The position numbers and the translations under genes were made by a program. A DNA stretch of 64,000 nt, from NCBI RefSeq assembly GCF_000876015.1, contig NZ_BBQM01000025.1, forward strand, positions 124,001 through 188,000. Direction: 5' to 3'. Below, one piece after another: positions 1-8,575 of this stretch. Source of the DNA: Cupriavidus basilensis (GTDB lineage: Bacteria > Pseudomonadota > Gammaproteobacteria > Burkholderiales > Burkholderiaceae). Below the pieces are notes generated by a model, which was not told the origin of the DNA, made no database searches, and saw nothing but the letters and a program-made list of their open reading frames with translations. The first letter of the stretch is position 1; every line of letters begins with the position of its first letter.

Positions 1-821
1 TTCGCTCCGATCTCACCGTAATGGAAGCGCCCGATGGAGCCGGGATACGCCACCACCCTACCCTCGCGCTCCCATTGCTGGGCGCGGTGGATGTGGCCAA
101 GCATGAACGCGTCGCAATCGGCGTCAAACAGCGAGCCGATCGTGAACTCATGATCGAACCCCGCCATCGGCACACCGTGCTCTGTCTGGCAGCCGTTGAC
201 CGTGCCGTGGGACACGCCAATGGTACGAATACCCTGCTCACGTAGCAGCCGGTTGATTGCCCCAGCCGCCGCGAGATAGGCCGCCAGATGATCACCAACA
301 GCCGTGGCTGCATTGGACACGCCTACGGCGGCCGCAAGTGTCGCCTTGTTCACGGTCGGCACGCAGGTGAAAACCACCTTGGGATCGCCATGGGTTTCCG
401 CGATCTCCTCGAGCTCTTCGATCGTGAACACGGAACCGTGAGAGGCGATGAACTCGCCCCGGCTTAGCGCGACCTGGTGGATGCGGTCCGCCACGTACAC
501 AGGGCAGGCCTCTCCCCCAACGAAGCGAAACACATCCAGCGTGCCCGGCGGCTCGTGGCTGAAGGTGCCTTGCAGCATGAGCACGGGCGCAGCGCAAGCC
601 AGCCGGTGCACACGACGCGCCAGGCCGGAGAACGCCGGCGAGTGCGCATCGAGCCGGTGGTCCGTCGAGTCCCCCGAGATCACATAGGCATCGCAGCCCG
701 CAGCGATCGCGTCGTCGACAGCAAAGCCAAAGCAACGATCGGCTTCAACCAGGTTGCCGGGCGAGTAATGCAAGTCGGAGAAGTGTCCGACGCGAAGCTG
801 ATCGCGTTCCTGAAACTTCAT
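1..821 (-). CDS. metallophosphoesterase, SbcD/Mre11-like (3' part outside window)
   Basis: Calcineurin-like phosphoesterase, probably acting on nucleic acid or nucleotides. Visible metal motifs in order are SDLHYS near residue 15, SGDSTDH near residue 48 and GHIHRA near residue 242. The usual GNHD box reads QGTFSHE, so one metal ligand position is unusual. The reading frame is open to the left edge, so the C-terminus is missing. I chose the ATG at 821 because GGAGG lies 5 nt upstream; an ATG at 836 is in frame but has no ribosome site. A terminator sits about 45 nt upstream, between this gene and the next one up. Confidence 0.8.
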   Translation of the reverse strand, partial: MKFQERDQLRVGHFSDLHYSPGNLVEADRCFGFAVDDAIAAGCDAYVISGDSTDHRLDAHSPAFSGLARRVHRLACAAPVLMLQGTFSHEPPGTLDVFRFVGGEACPVYVADRIHQVALSRGEFIASHGSVFTIEELEEIAETHGDPKVVFTCVPTVNKATLAAAVGVSNAATAVGDHLAAYLAAAGAINRLLREQGIRTIGVSHGTVNGCQTEHGVPMAGFDHEFTIGSLFDADCDAFMLGHIHRAQQWEREGRVVAYPGSIGRFHYGEIGA

Positions 822-860
822 GAAAGCCTCCATCATGGATACCGGGCGAGCCGGAGAGAG

Positions 861-888
861 AAAAGAAAAAGGAAGCCCGAAGGCTTCC
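861..888 (-). terminator. intrinsic terminator directly before the phosphoesterase gene
   Basis: Stem GGAAGCC/GGCTTCC with a short loop (871-888), followed on the minus strand by a T-rich run (861-870). It lies between two co-directional genes and only 40 nt before the next start codon, so it may attenuate rather than simply end transcription. Confidence 0.8.
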
Positions 889-917
889 TTTCACGAATTC
901 CGGCACGTGGCCGGCGG

Positions 918-2210
918 TCAATGAGCGAGTTCGCGAGAGACTGCGGCAACCTGCTCGCGGAAAGCGAGCGGATTGGCCAGCGCAACGCGCATGTCGTCGA
1001 GGAGTCGGCGAATGTCGTTCGGTCGCCTCGGCCAACCGTGGCCAAAGCTTGCGTTGGCGAAGCGCTTCATCTGCTCGCGCCCTTCCGGGTTATTCAACCC
1101 AACACGCGTGAGAAGATCATCGAACTGACTTTCGAGGTCATCGACGTGGTCGGCTTCGCCTGCCCCAACGTCGGTGTGCACCGAGACTCGGTCGTGCAGG
1201 TCAGCGGGCGAGTCAGCGATGGTTGTCTCGACCGCTCGATCGGGACCCGTGGCTTCCAGCATGGCAACAGCTTCGTCCGCTTTCTCCACGTGCGAGATCT
1301 GGGGCCGGTCGGTGCCGTCAAGCAACGCGCCGAGATCGATATCGGCATCGAGCGTGATCAACCACTGCTTTTGACGCATGGGCTGGCCGTCTTCGCCGAT
1401 GCGGCTCACCTCGACTTCCATCTTCGAGACCCAGAACGTCACACCGACGAGACGGCCGCGCGCGAGCGAGACCGTCTGCATGGCAGCGTAGGCTTTCTGG
1501 AGCACGTAAATGGAGGTCGTGGGCAGCTCGATCAGGCCGAGGCCCTTGATCTTCAGGACCGCAAAAAAGAAGGACGCTGAAAGGCTGCACGCACCTGCCT
1601 GATACTGCGGGCACTCGTGCGGATCGCAGCGGCCGTCCTGGATCTCGTTGTCCTGCCGCAAGATGATCTGACGCCCGCCCCAGTTTCGCTTCGCGCGGCT
1701 GGCTCGCTCGCTCTTCTGCGCGGGCGCATACGTCTTGCAGTAGCGAACGCCATCGGAGCCGTATTCGGAAAAGTACTTCCGACCCGCCGCGCCCCACGCG
1801 ACCAACTGGTTCGGCATGTTCTGGAGCCAGTCGTCGAACGCGAAGATGACGGGAAAGCGCCAGAGCCGCCGCCCGTCGCCTTTATCCTCGCCGTACAGCT
1901 TGAGGATCTCGTCGGCGACGTCAGGGTTGGAGAAATCCGAGCCACGGCACGTGAAGTACGGCGTGTTCTTCGGGACCAAGGGGTTCTTGATCGAAGTCAC
2001 CCGTTCGATCTCGATCCCGATCGCCTCGAATGACTTGCCCTGAGCGAGCAGCGCATCATGGATTGCAACTGCCTTGGCGTTTTCGCGGGCCTTGCGTGTC
2101 AGGACCTTGATGCCAGGGCGGATCTTGCCGATGATCGGCGGCCGCGCGGGCCGCTCGTCTAGGATGCTTCTGGCACTGCCGAAGTCGTTGTAGGTGATAG
2201 GGGCTTGCAT
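918..2210 (-). CDS. plasmid-conserved protein of the 'hydrolase or metal-binding' annotation type
   Basis: 430 aa. I recognise the sequence as the protein often annotated 'hydrolase or metal-binding protein' next to PRTRC genes; its biochemical role is not established. A cysteine/histidine cluster around residues 190-205 (GRCDPHECPQYQAGAC) could bind metal. The C-terminal third is acidic and likely flexible. Start at 2210 is supported by CAGGAG 7 nt upstream. The upstream 101-aa gene runs 52 bases into this one, so the two are probably translated together. Confidence 0.7.
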   Translation of the reverse strand: MQAPITYNDFGSARSILDERPARPPIIGKIRPGIKVLTRKARENAKAVAIHDALLAQGKSFEAIGIEIERVTSIKNPLVPKNTPYFTCRGSDFSNPDVADEILKLYGEDKGDGRRLWRFPVIFAFDDWLQNMPNQLVAWGAAGRKYFSEYGSDGVRYCKTYAPAQKSERASRAKRNWGGRQIILRQDNEIQDGRCDPHECPQYQAGACSLSASFFFAVLKIKGLGLIELPTTSIYVLQKAYAAMQTVSLARGRLVGVTFWVSKMEVEVSRIGEDGQPMRQKQWLITLDADIDLGALLDGTDRPQISHVEKADEAVAMLEATGPDRAVETTIADSPADLHDRVSVHTDVGAGEADHVDDLESQFDDLLTRVGLNNPEGREQMKRFANASFGHGWPRRPNDIRRLLDDMRVALANPLAFREQVAAVSRELAH

Positions 2211-2464
2211 GCTGCTCTCCTGTCGAGGTATCGAATGACGTTCGCACGGATCGACGCAGCCTGCTCCCGAAGGCGCAGGGCTACATCGGCCCCGCGCTGG
2301 GTCGTTACTTGAGAAAGGAACGCCGCGCGAGCGGCTTCCGGAAGACTGGCGACGTGTGCCGCCTCACATAGATCTCGCCACGCCACGGGCATCTCGACAT
2401 AGTCGGGCCGGCGGCGGATCAGCGTTGCTGCGATCGCAGCGGAGATTTCGGCGTGTTCCTGCAT
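2159..2464 (-). CDS. small protein of unknown function
   Basis: 101 aa, largely helical, starting MQEHAEISAAI. I do not recognise the family. Start at 2464 is chosen for the GGGAG 6 nt upstream; the longer frame to 2602 would translate through a terminator stem. It is the first gene after promoter unit T1 (2942-2979), after a leader of nearly 500 nt. Confidence 0.55.
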   Translation of the reverse strand: MQEHAEISAAIAATLIRRRPDYVEMPVAWRDLCEAAHVASLPEAARAAFLSQVTTQRGADVALRLREQAASIRANVIRYLDRRAACKPLSPTTTSAVPEAS

Positions 2465-2491
2465 GGCATCTCCCGAATCGAGGTTTCTCAC

Positions 2492-2532
2492 AAACAAAAA
2501 AAGCTCGCTCCGGAAATGCCGGTAGCGAGCTT
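2492..2532 (-). terminator. intrinsic terminator or attenuator upstream of the 101-aa gene
   Basis: Long stem AAGCTCGCTACCGG / CCGGAGCGAGCTT (2500-2532) followed by a run of seven T on the minus strand. Sequences on both sides (GGTTTCTC at 2541-2548 and AGAAACC at 2481-2487 in minus orientation) are also complementary, which would extend the structure. Confidence 0.8.
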
Positions 2533-2941
2533 TGTTCGAGAAACCTGCAGCCACGCCCCTTCCGGGGGCATGGCTTACAGGGAGCGGCGCGCGAATGCGC
2601 ACTGCTCATGCTTGGGACGTAAAGTCGCCCCGTGCAGCATGTTCACGCTGCACAACAACCCATTTGCGAACCCACAGGTTCGGCCGCAGGTTCACGGATC
2701 AGCCAACGACGGCCGTTCTGCCTAGGAGGGGCCTTGAGAGAGACGCCACATGGTCCCAGGCTCGAACGGTGTCCCGCGTGCGCTCATAAGAGGCACAGAC
2801 GCAGACGCGTTTTACAAGCTGACGATGGGAAATGCTTGGCGAAAACACTTAGCAAGAGAAAATTCCACACCAGTAGCCAGCTGGTCGGAGCATGCGCAAG
2901 GCACGACTTTGTACAAAGGGATGGACTCGCCAGGAGTCAGA
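2533..2941 (-). other. long leader without a clear gene
   Basis: About 400 nt between promoter T1 and the terminator. It holds a further GC hairpin (CCATGCCCCC/GGGGCGTGG, about 2549-2571) that resembles the P1 hairpins of other leaders. No open frame in it has a convincing ribosome site. Confidence 0.4.
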
Positions 2942-2979
2942 GTCGATGCGTCGGTGACGCAGGGTGTGAGTGAATTCTG
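2942..2979 (-). promoter_or_regulatory. promoter unit T1 with H1 dyad
   Basis: Minus-strand -10 box CAGAAT (2974-2979), then 13 nt, then GCGTC-N3-GACGC followed by ATCGAC (2942-2960). No good -35; the expected position overlaps the palindrome at 2985-3003, so this promoter may be activator- or repressor-controlled. Confidence 0.6.
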
Positions 2980-2984
2980 TCACA

Positions 2985-3003
2985 CGATCCGCACTGCGGA
3001 TCG
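2985..3003. promoter_or_regulatory. perfect 9+1+9 palindrome, candidate operator
   Basis: CGATCCGCA, one base, TGCGGATCG. It lies between the divergent T1 transcript and the plus-strand operon starting at 3098, upstream of the T1 -10 box. Confidence 0.6.
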
Positions 3004-3005
3004 CC

Positions 3006-3033
3006 GAAAGCTCACGAATTTCGTATAGCTTTC
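3006..3033. repeat. 28-bp palindromic repeat, copy A
   Basis: Arms GAAAGCT and AGCTTTC separated by 14 bases containing AATTTCG. Related copies occur at 19520-19547, 22106-22133 and, degenerate, 41179-41206. It may be a ParB-binding (parS-like) site or an operator of a plasmid regulator. Confidence 0.6.
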
Positions 3034-3097
3034 GCTAGCAAATGCTGTCCGTTCTTGTCCGACAATTGCTCGCGAGAGAGAACGCGGAAACCTGAAC

Positions 3098-3739
3098 ATG
3101 CTTGAAGACCCAATAGCGGTTAGATCGGAATCCGAGAGGAATCGCGACGTCGATGAAGGAGAATCAGGCCAGGGCGCGAGCGCCGGTTCACCAAAGGATG
3201 GTGGCCTTCGAACCATCGAACGATTCAATAGCGATGATCGGATTGCGAGAATCGTTCCCGACACCGCGACTGGTGCCATTGCGACGTACTATTCGACGTT
3301 CGCGCGCGATTTCCTCGACGCGAACTTCTACTTCTGTTCGGCCAAGTTCAGCGTCGGCCGCGGCGGAAAGGTGAAAGCACTGGACATCGCGTTCCGGGAG
3401 GCAGAGGATTGGTTCGAAGCAAGCCTCGCCGATTGGGAGGCACGCAATCAAATCCAGTTCGCCGTCGCGTCGCGCGAGATCCAGGTGCAAATCACACATC
3501 CGCTCGCCGGGCGCCTTCTCCGATTGGTTCGACAATACGACAGATTGTTCTCTGTTTCTCTTTTTTGCAGCGCGGCCAGATCCGTGTCCGGCAGCGAGCG
3601 TGAGCAAATTCTCAATGCGGCCGCTCGACGGATCTCCCAAATTCACCGCCTGTGCATGCCCGATAACGACAAGTACGCGCCGGATGGCTCTCGCCTTCCG
3701 GCTTCGCCCATTCCCGGATCCACGGAAAAGACCGAATGA
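3098..3739 (+). CDS. DUF1845/AcaB-like protein (PFL_4669-type)
   Basis: 213 aa. Residues about 60-190 resemble the DUF1845 family found in integrative conjugative elements and in the IncC regulator AcaB: a helical region with FREAEDWFEAS, then HPLAGRLLRLVRQYD. The N-terminal 45 residues are charged and low complexity. The next gene overlaps it by four bases (ATGA), so they are co-translated. The role here is unknown; regulation of transfer genes or cell-surface functions are both possible. Confidence 0.5.
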   Translation: MLEDPIAVRSESERNRDVDEGESGQGASAGSPKDGGLRTIERFNSDDRIARIVPDTATGAIATYYSTFARDFLDANFYFCSAKFSVGRGGKVKALDIAFREAEDWFEASLADWEARNQIQFAVASREIQVQITHPLAGRLLRLVRQYDRLFSVSLFCSAARSVSGSEREQILNAAARRISQIHRLCMPDNDKYAPDGSRLPASPIPGSTEKTE

Positions 3740-4296
3740 CCCTCACCGATATTGAACGAATGCACCAGCAATACGCGCGACCTGCCATCACGATCGATGT
3801 CACGGCTGAGGGACCGGCAGGCCTTTGGTCAGTTCCCGACGGCACTCGCCAAGCCGATCAGGAGCGCCCCCCCAGGGGCAGACTCGAGCAATCCGTTCGC
3901 GTGGCCGCGATTCTCGCAGTCGGCGCCGGGATCGCCCTCCTCGGTGGTCGCTTGGTCGCCATGGCCACCAAGCCGACCGCGGCATCTGTCGCGGCCGCGG
4001 CGCCGGCGACGTCCCAGAGTGCGTCCGCAGTGGAGACACCTGCAGCCGCGCTGGCTACGTCGGAGCAATGGCCAGCCGCGCGGTCCGAGCCGGCAGCTAG
4101 CCAGCCGGCCGCGGTGTCGGTCGACACAGCGCATGCGTCCCCATCGTCGCTGGCAGGTAGCGAAGTCGGCGCCGGTGGCAAGCCGTCTGCAATGACGCCC
4201 ACAAAGGGTAAGGCACCCGCGCCGTCCAGTCCGGCCAAGCCCACCTCGCCCCCGGAAAAGGTCGGAACGCACCCGGCCGACATCAGACTATTCTGA
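3736..4296 (+). CDS. single-pass membrane protein with Ala/Pro/Ser-rich tail
   Basis: 186 aa. A cytoplasmic N-terminus of about 50 residues precedes one membrane segment (about 54-77), then a long low-complexity Ala/Pro/Ser/Thr-rich stretch that could span the periplasm. It starts inside the stop of the upstream gene and ends 8 nt before the bactofilin gene. No family is recognised. The context suggests it anchors a bactofilin assembly in the membrane. Confidence 0.6.
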   Translation: MTLTDIERMHQQYARPAITIDVTAEGPAGLWSVPDGTRQADQERPPRGRLEQSVRVAAILAVGAGIALLGGRLVAMATKPTAASVAAAAPATSQSASAVETPAAALATSEQWPAARSEPAASQPAAVSVDTAHASPSSLAGSEVGAGGKPSAMTPTKGKAPAPSSPAKPTSPPEKVGTHPADIRLF

Positions 4297-4304
4297 ATAT
4301 CCTC

Positions 4305-4676
4305 ATGAACAACACACCAAGTTTCAGCCTGGTCCAGGCCGGGATGTGCATTCACGGGGATCTCGTGAGCGACCACGGTATCACCTGCGCGGGTATCGTC
4401 GATGGCGCCGTTTCGTCTTCGAGTGGCCTTGTTCACATTGCTCGGGGCGCAGTGGTTCGCGGCAGCGTCGAGGGAGAGCACGTCGTTATCGATGGCGTCG
4501 TCGAGGGAGACGTCAAAGCTCGCACATCGCTGCTGGTAAACGGACGTGCGATGGCGCGCATTTTCTATGGCGGCACCATTCGCCTTGGGCTCGAGGCCGA
4601 CTTGGAAGGCGCAACGATCTCCCGGGTCCCTTCGGTCGCGTACACGGGGGCCACACCGGCACCCACCGAGACATAG
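4305..4676 (+). CDS. bactofilin family polymer-forming protein
   Basis: 123 aa. The core is the bactofilin beta-helix repeat: IHGDL, GIVDGAV, GAVVRGSVEG, VIDGVVEGDV, RTSLLVNGRA, TIRLGLEADLEGA. Bactofilins self-assemble into filaments at the inner membrane without nucleotide. Length is typical of the family. Being third in an operon with a membrane protein and a DUF1845 protein suggests a plasmid-encoded positioning or envelope structure. There is no obvious ribosome site before the ATG, so translation is probably coupled. Confidence 0.8.
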   Translation: MNNTPSFSLVQAGMCIHGDLVSDHGITCAGIVDGAVSSSSGLVHIARGAVVRGSVEGEHVVIDGVVEGDVKARTSLLVNGRAMARIFYGGTIRLGLEADLEGATISRVPSVAYTGATPAPTET

Positions 4677-4833
4677 AAGAAGGTCGGAAGCTCAATATCA
4701 CGATATCGGGTTGCTCCCGGAAAACTCGCATTTCGGTATCGCCTTTCGTGGATGGATGGTGCCCCTGTGACCGGTCGAGCGACTTATCACGCTCCCCGCA
4801 ATCGCTCCGAAGCTGGTCAAGCTTTGAGCGCTT

Positions 4834-4870
4834 GAATAAAAAAAGCCCGACAGAACGTCGGGCTTTTTTT
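4834..4870. terminator. bidirectional intrinsic terminator
   Basis: AGCCCGAC/GTCGGGCT stem (4844-4864) flanked by seven A on the left and seven T on the right. It ends both the bactofilin operon and the minus-strand gene whose stop lies at 4870. Confidence 0.85.
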
Positions 4871-5394
4871 CAGGGTAGCTCTCGTAGAGAGAATAGCTCG
4901 GCTTGACTGAACACGCCGGGCATCGTGATCCACGGGAATACCTGCCCGGCGTCCGGGTCCATGAAGGAGATATGCGGGAAGCCGTTATCGAGCTGGCAGC
5001 GGAATACACGCAGCTTGCCGTCGGCATCGCGAATCTCGTAGGTCGAGCCGTGGCGCAACTCGAAGACCGCGGCACCATTACGAAATATCTCTGAGCTTCG
5101 GTGGCCGATAAGAAATCGGGAGTCCATCCAAGTGTCGAAAGCTGGGGGTATTGCCCCATCGGGATGGGAGTGAAACTCGGACTGCCATGCCAAGTAGAGC
5201 ATGGAATACCGGTTCTTCGCAAACCCATACAGGTCAATCGGTCGATCGGACATAAGTCGCTCCGCTCCCCGCTGCCTGGCGAGATGCCCCAAATCCCCAT
5301 TGGCCTTCCGGTATTCCAGCGACGTGCGAAAGCGCACCTGCAGTTGATGAAAGAGCCACGCTGGGCAGCCGATGAAAGTGGGATTAGTCGTCAT
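4870..5394 (-). CDS. protein of unknown function
   Basis: 174 aa starting MTTNPTFIGCP. Mixed alpha/beta composition with several Trp and Phe, no membrane segment and no motif I recognise. The open frame extends to 5463, but that part translates the terminator at 5404-5430, so the ATG at 5394 is preferred despite a weak ribosome site. Confidence 0.55.
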   Translation of the reverse strand: MTTNPTFIGCPAWLFHQLQVRFRTSLEYRKANGDLGHLARQRGAERLMSDRPIDLYGFAKNRYSMLYLAWQSEFHSHPDGAIPPAFDTWMDSRFLIGHRSSEIFRNGAAVFELRHGSTYEIRDADGKLRVFRCQLDNGFPHISFMDPDAGQVFPWITMPGVFSQAELFSLRELP

Positions 5395-5403
5395 AGCAAC
5401 GGG

Positions 5404-5430
5404 AAAAAAAAACCCCGGACTTAGCCGGGG
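5404..5430 (-). terminator. intrinsic terminator or attenuator before the 174-aa gene
   Basis: Stem CCCCGG/CCGGGG (5413-5430) followed on the minus strand by nine T, ending 10 nt before the start codon at 5394. Confidence 0.8.
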
Positions 5431-5526
5431 ATAGATACGGATCGCCTCAACACACCTATGCAAACGGCGGAGAGGCGATCAGACTTAAGGGCTCAGAGGC
5501 CCAAGAAGTTGACGGTGAGCACTAGT

Positions 5527-6495
5527 TCATGCGTCCACGAGCTCCATGGCGGTGTTCCACGCCAACTGTTTCAGTGAGGCGCCAACGCCGAACCAGGCGG
5601 CGTCGAGCCGGTGCCCTGGCGTTCGAGCGCGGCGTTGGTGGTCGACGTACTCGGTAACGCTGTTCAGCAAACCCCACGCGGTGCCTTGCGCCGAGCGCAT
5701 GGCCGAACCCTTGCCACCGCCGTTGAAGAGCTCCAGAACAGATTTCATGGCCCGATCGTTGGTCGCGGGCGGCCGGTGGGCCGCCGACTGCTGCGTCGGA
5801 TTGCTGAGGACGCGCTGGAAGAACCGCTCCACTTCCGCACTGTTGACCCTGCGGCCGGCCAGCGCTTCCATGCGAACCTTGAAGGCCTCCCATGAGGAAG
5901 TGGCAATGCCGAGCTGGTTTTTCACCGCGCGCGCGTCGAACTGGCTACGGTGAGGAACCTTCACCGCCCCGCGGCCGTTGCCCAGTGCAATCTGCAAGGT
6001 GTTGTTGCAGACCACGCGAACGGACGTGAATTGCGCAGTCGTGGCCAGCGTCCCATCGCACGCAGTAGCGAGCAGCAGATAGCCCTTGACCTCGTCACCG
6101 CCGGCGAGTGCGGCACTTTGGCCGGTGCGCGCGAGCGCCCAGAGTTTTCGCCCCTCCTTCAACACGCCCGCGGTTTCGAGCTGATAACCGCCCACTTCAG
6201 TGAGGTCACGGTAGAACTCCAGGATCTCGGCGGGCTGCACCACCTGGTAGCGCTTGGACACCACGGACAGCGGCGCCTTCGTATCGGAGCGATACAGCAC
6301 CTTCTGCTGATCGAACGCTTTCAGCGCATCGAGTTCATCGATATCGGAACGGAAGCGCACCTTCGACTCCTCGATGCGCCAGTTCATACCGGCATGCTCC
6401 GCCCAGACTTCGAGCGGTTGGTTGGGCTCCAGGCGTTGGCCGAGGCCGTGCCAAGGGGTGGCATTTACGTAAGCCATTGATTCAACGAGATGCAT
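5527..6495 (-). CDS. DUF932 phage/plasmid-like protein
   Basis: 322 aa. The N-terminus (MAYVNATPWHGLG), the central FTSVRVVCNNTL and the later SWEAFKVRMEAL are typical of DUF932 (TIGR03299) proteins carried by phages and plasmids. They are suspected to act in DNA metabolism, but no reaction is known. AAGGAG lies 6 nt before the ATG at 6495. It is the first gene after promoter unit T2, with a 280-nt structured leader. Confidence 0.8.
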   Translation of the reverse strand: MHLVESMAYVNATPWHGLGQRLEPNQPLEVWAEHAGMNWRIEESKVRFRSDIDELDALKAFDQQKVLYRSDTKAPLSVVSKRYQVVQPAEILEFYRDLTEVGGYQLETAGVLKEGRKLWALARTGQSAALAGGDEVKGYLLLATACDGTLATTAQFTSVRVVCNNTLQIALGNGRGAVKVPHRSQFDARAVKNQLGIATSSWEAFKVRMEALAGRRVNSAEVERFFQRVLSNPTQQSAAHRPPATNDRAMKSVLELFNGGGKGSAMRSAQGTAWGLLNSVTEYVDHQRRARTPGHRLDAAWFGVGASLKQLAWNTAMELVDA

Positions 6496-6773
6496 AGGAT
6501 TCTCCTTCGGGAAAAATAGAGGCGCGGCGCGGATCGTCTCCGGTGTCGCGGGCAAGAAAAGCTCTTGGTGTGGATGTCAGCCGCAGAGCGAACGTCTGCG
6601 GATAGGTGCTGCGACGCAATGCCGCAGCACTGGAGGACCAGCTACAAGGGAGATGGGGGAACTAGGTGAACAAGTTGGTCATGGACGAGAATGGCTTGCC
6701 CACGAAGGCCGTCCCTACCAGGGATAGACCCTGGCGGGAGGATGTAGAAATGGCCGACGGGTGCCGGCACGAG
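6496..6773 (-). other. structured leader of the DUF932 gene
   Basis: No gene seen apart from a possible six-codon leader peptide (MTNLFT, 6662-6682). Two strong hairpins lie in the half nearest the gene: CCGCAGA/TCTGCGG and GTGCTGC/GCAGCAC. Neither has a T-run. Confidence 0.5.
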
Positions 6774-6836
6774 GTCGATGCGTCGAGGACGCGGGTAAAA
6801 ATGTGTTTGGATTGAGGCAGCTCAGTGCAAACACAT
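6774..6836 (-). promoter_or_regulatory. promoter unit T2 with H1 dyad and upstream inverted repeat
   Basis: H1 dyad GCGTC-N3-GACGC-ATCGAC at 6774-6792. In place of a clear -10 box there is an inverted repeat ATGTGTTTG / CAAACACAT (6801-6836). T3 has a similar GTTTGCC/GGCAAAC repeat at the same offset. Confidence 0.5.
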
Positions 6837-6946
6837 CTCAGAGAGGAAGCGTAACGCCTGGCGAGCGCTGATGCACGGCGAAAGCTTGCGTTTTCGGTGT
6901 GGGTATCGAAGAAATACCCCCAGCCGTAGAGCTGGGGGGGCAAGGA

Positions 6947-8509
6947 TCATGCTGCGACGCATTCAGTCTGCGCCAGTTGCTCGAGCCGTGCGCGAGCGTA
7001 GGCCAGCGTACCGTCCTTCGCACGCAGTCGGCGAGAGATGCGCTTGCCGGGGTTGTGGAATCGATATTCACGGGCACTTCCCCGTGCAAGATCGACGATC
7101 TCGGAGAACCCCTCCGCGATGCAAAGCTCCACGTATTCTCGGCCGTTCATGGTCCGACCGCCGTCAAGCCGCCACTGGGAAGCCTCGGCCCGCTCACAAA
7201 CTCTGTCGAAGTCGCTCGCAGCGCGGCGTTGCGCGCGGGCCGCGGTCGCCTCATCTTCCCACCGCGCCTGCTCCGCTTCGGAGAAGTCGCACATTGCGAA
7301 GATACGGCGCCGGCGGATGGTCGCCGCGCAATGCAGCAGGTCAACCCCCGTCACATCGCGAATCGCTCGCTTCGATAGGGTGTTCATGTCCTTGGGTCCA
7401 TCGAGGATTTCGAGAAGGGCCGCGACGTTGCGCTGCAGAACCGCCAGTGCGACCCGGTTCGGCCATTCGTAGCCAGCGCTTGCGCGCTCGACGACGGCTA
7501 CCCGCGCCTGATAGTCGAACTCACGCTGCGTGATCTTGAACGCTTCACGCTCCGCCCTCGCCTTCGACATTCTGGCCTCGAACCGGTGCTGCGTCGTCGT
7601 ATGGTGGATGTGTGCTGCCAGGCCGGTCGCCGGCTTGGCAAACTCGCCTTGCGGGAGGCGCAACGGCGGTGGCATGCGTGGTGGCAGGATCTTCGCCTCG
7701 AACAGAGCATCGTCGATGTGGACATACGTACAGTCGTCCGGCAGTCGCCGGATGATTCCGACCAGCTGACCGGCGTTGGCTGCCGTGATCGCCAACTTCT
7801 CGCGGTGCATCGCGTTGCAGAGCTCCCTCAATTTGCCTTCGGGGAGCGCCCCTCGAAGGGTGGGCACATCGATAAGCGCTCGCATCCATTGCAAACCGAA
7901 GCGGCTGAAGGACGAGTCATCGCGATAGATGTTGATGACGCACTCTCGCACGGTGTCACCGCGCAACAGCGCGTAGGCGACGTGCACCTCGTGTCTGGCA
8001 TTTGGCGCTTGGTTCCGGCAGTATGCCGGCCCGTTGGTGCCATAGCCGAATCGCTTGCGAAACTCGCCCTGCACGTACGCACTGATATCGAACGGCGCCT
8101 GATCCTCGAAGAGATCGGCGGCCTGAAACAGCGGGCCGGCCTCGCCCAGCGACATGTCGATTGCATCTTCGGGAAAGTAGGCAAGACGGCCGGCCGCGAC
8201 GACGGCGCCCCATGATGCGCGGCTCATCTCGTGAGGACGGCGGATCCCGCCGTTCACGCGGATGATGAACTGGTCAACCTCGTCAATGATCTTGCTCAGA
8301 ATCGATCTCGCGGTGCCCGGTGGCCGGACACCGAACCGTCCCCCGTTGATCTGCACCACGGGGATATCGCCGCGCTCGATGTGACGCACGGCGACCTGGT
8401 CAAGTTTGATGGGCGCGCGCGGTGTGCGGTCGCGGTTGAGGTACTCGAGCACGCCGGCGAGCGTCGCGCACGGGTCGGCGCGTTCAGCGCCGATATGGAT
8501 GAGGTACAT
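6947..8509 (-). CDS. large protein of unknown function
   Basis: 520 aa, soluble. The N-terminal half (residues 1-250) looks globular with mixed alpha/beta content; about 300-420 is Arg/Ala-rich and helical. No family recognised. GGAG lies 7 nt before the ATG at 8509 and is itself paired in hairpin P2 of leader R1. A GC hairpin without a long T-run follows the stop at about 6912-6937. Confidence 0.6.
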   Translation of the reverse strand: MYLIHIGAERADPCATLAGVLEYLNRDRTPRAPIKLDQVAVRHIERGDIPVVQINGGRFGVRPPGTARSILSKIIDEVDQFIIRVNGGIRRPHEMSRASWGAVVAAGRLAYFPEDAIDMSLGEAGPLFQAADLFEDQAPFDISAYVQGEFRKRFGYGTNGPAYCRNQAPNARHEVHVAYALLRGDTVRECVINIYRDDSSFSRFGLQWMRALIDVPTLRGALPEGKLRELCNAMHREKLAITAANAGQLVGIIRRLPDDCTYVHIDDALFEAKILPPRMPPPLRLPQGEFAKPATGLAAHIHHTTTQHRFEARMSKARAEREAFKITQREFDYQARVAVVERASAGYEWPNRVALAVLQRNVAALLEILDGPKDMNTLSKRAIRDVTGVDLLHCAATIRRRRIFAMCDFSEAEQARWEDEATAARAQRRAASDFDRVCERAEASQWRLDGGRTMNGREYVELCIAEGFSEIVDLARGSAREYRFHNPGKRISRRLRAKDGTLAYARARLEQLAQTECVAA

Positions 8510-8513
8510 TCAG

Positions 8514-8562
8514 GTGCTCCAAAATAGGAGCACGCCCCACCGGGGGACGTGCCCCGGATGGG
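8514..8562 (-). promoter_or_regulatory. tandem-hairpin leader R1 (SD sequestered)
   Basis: P2: GTGCTCC / GGAGCAC with loop TATTTT (8514-8533), burying the GGAG of the 8509 start. P1: a GC-rich CCGGGG/CCCCGG hairpin (8535-8562) immediately upstream, joined by GGGGCG. Confidence 0.65.
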
Positions 8563-8575
8563 TGGTGGAGAAAGA

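Noticed and set aside
477..1580. Long plus-strand frame of 367 codons
   Set aside because: Antisense shadow of the metallophosphoesterase and the 918-2210 gene in GC-rich DNA.
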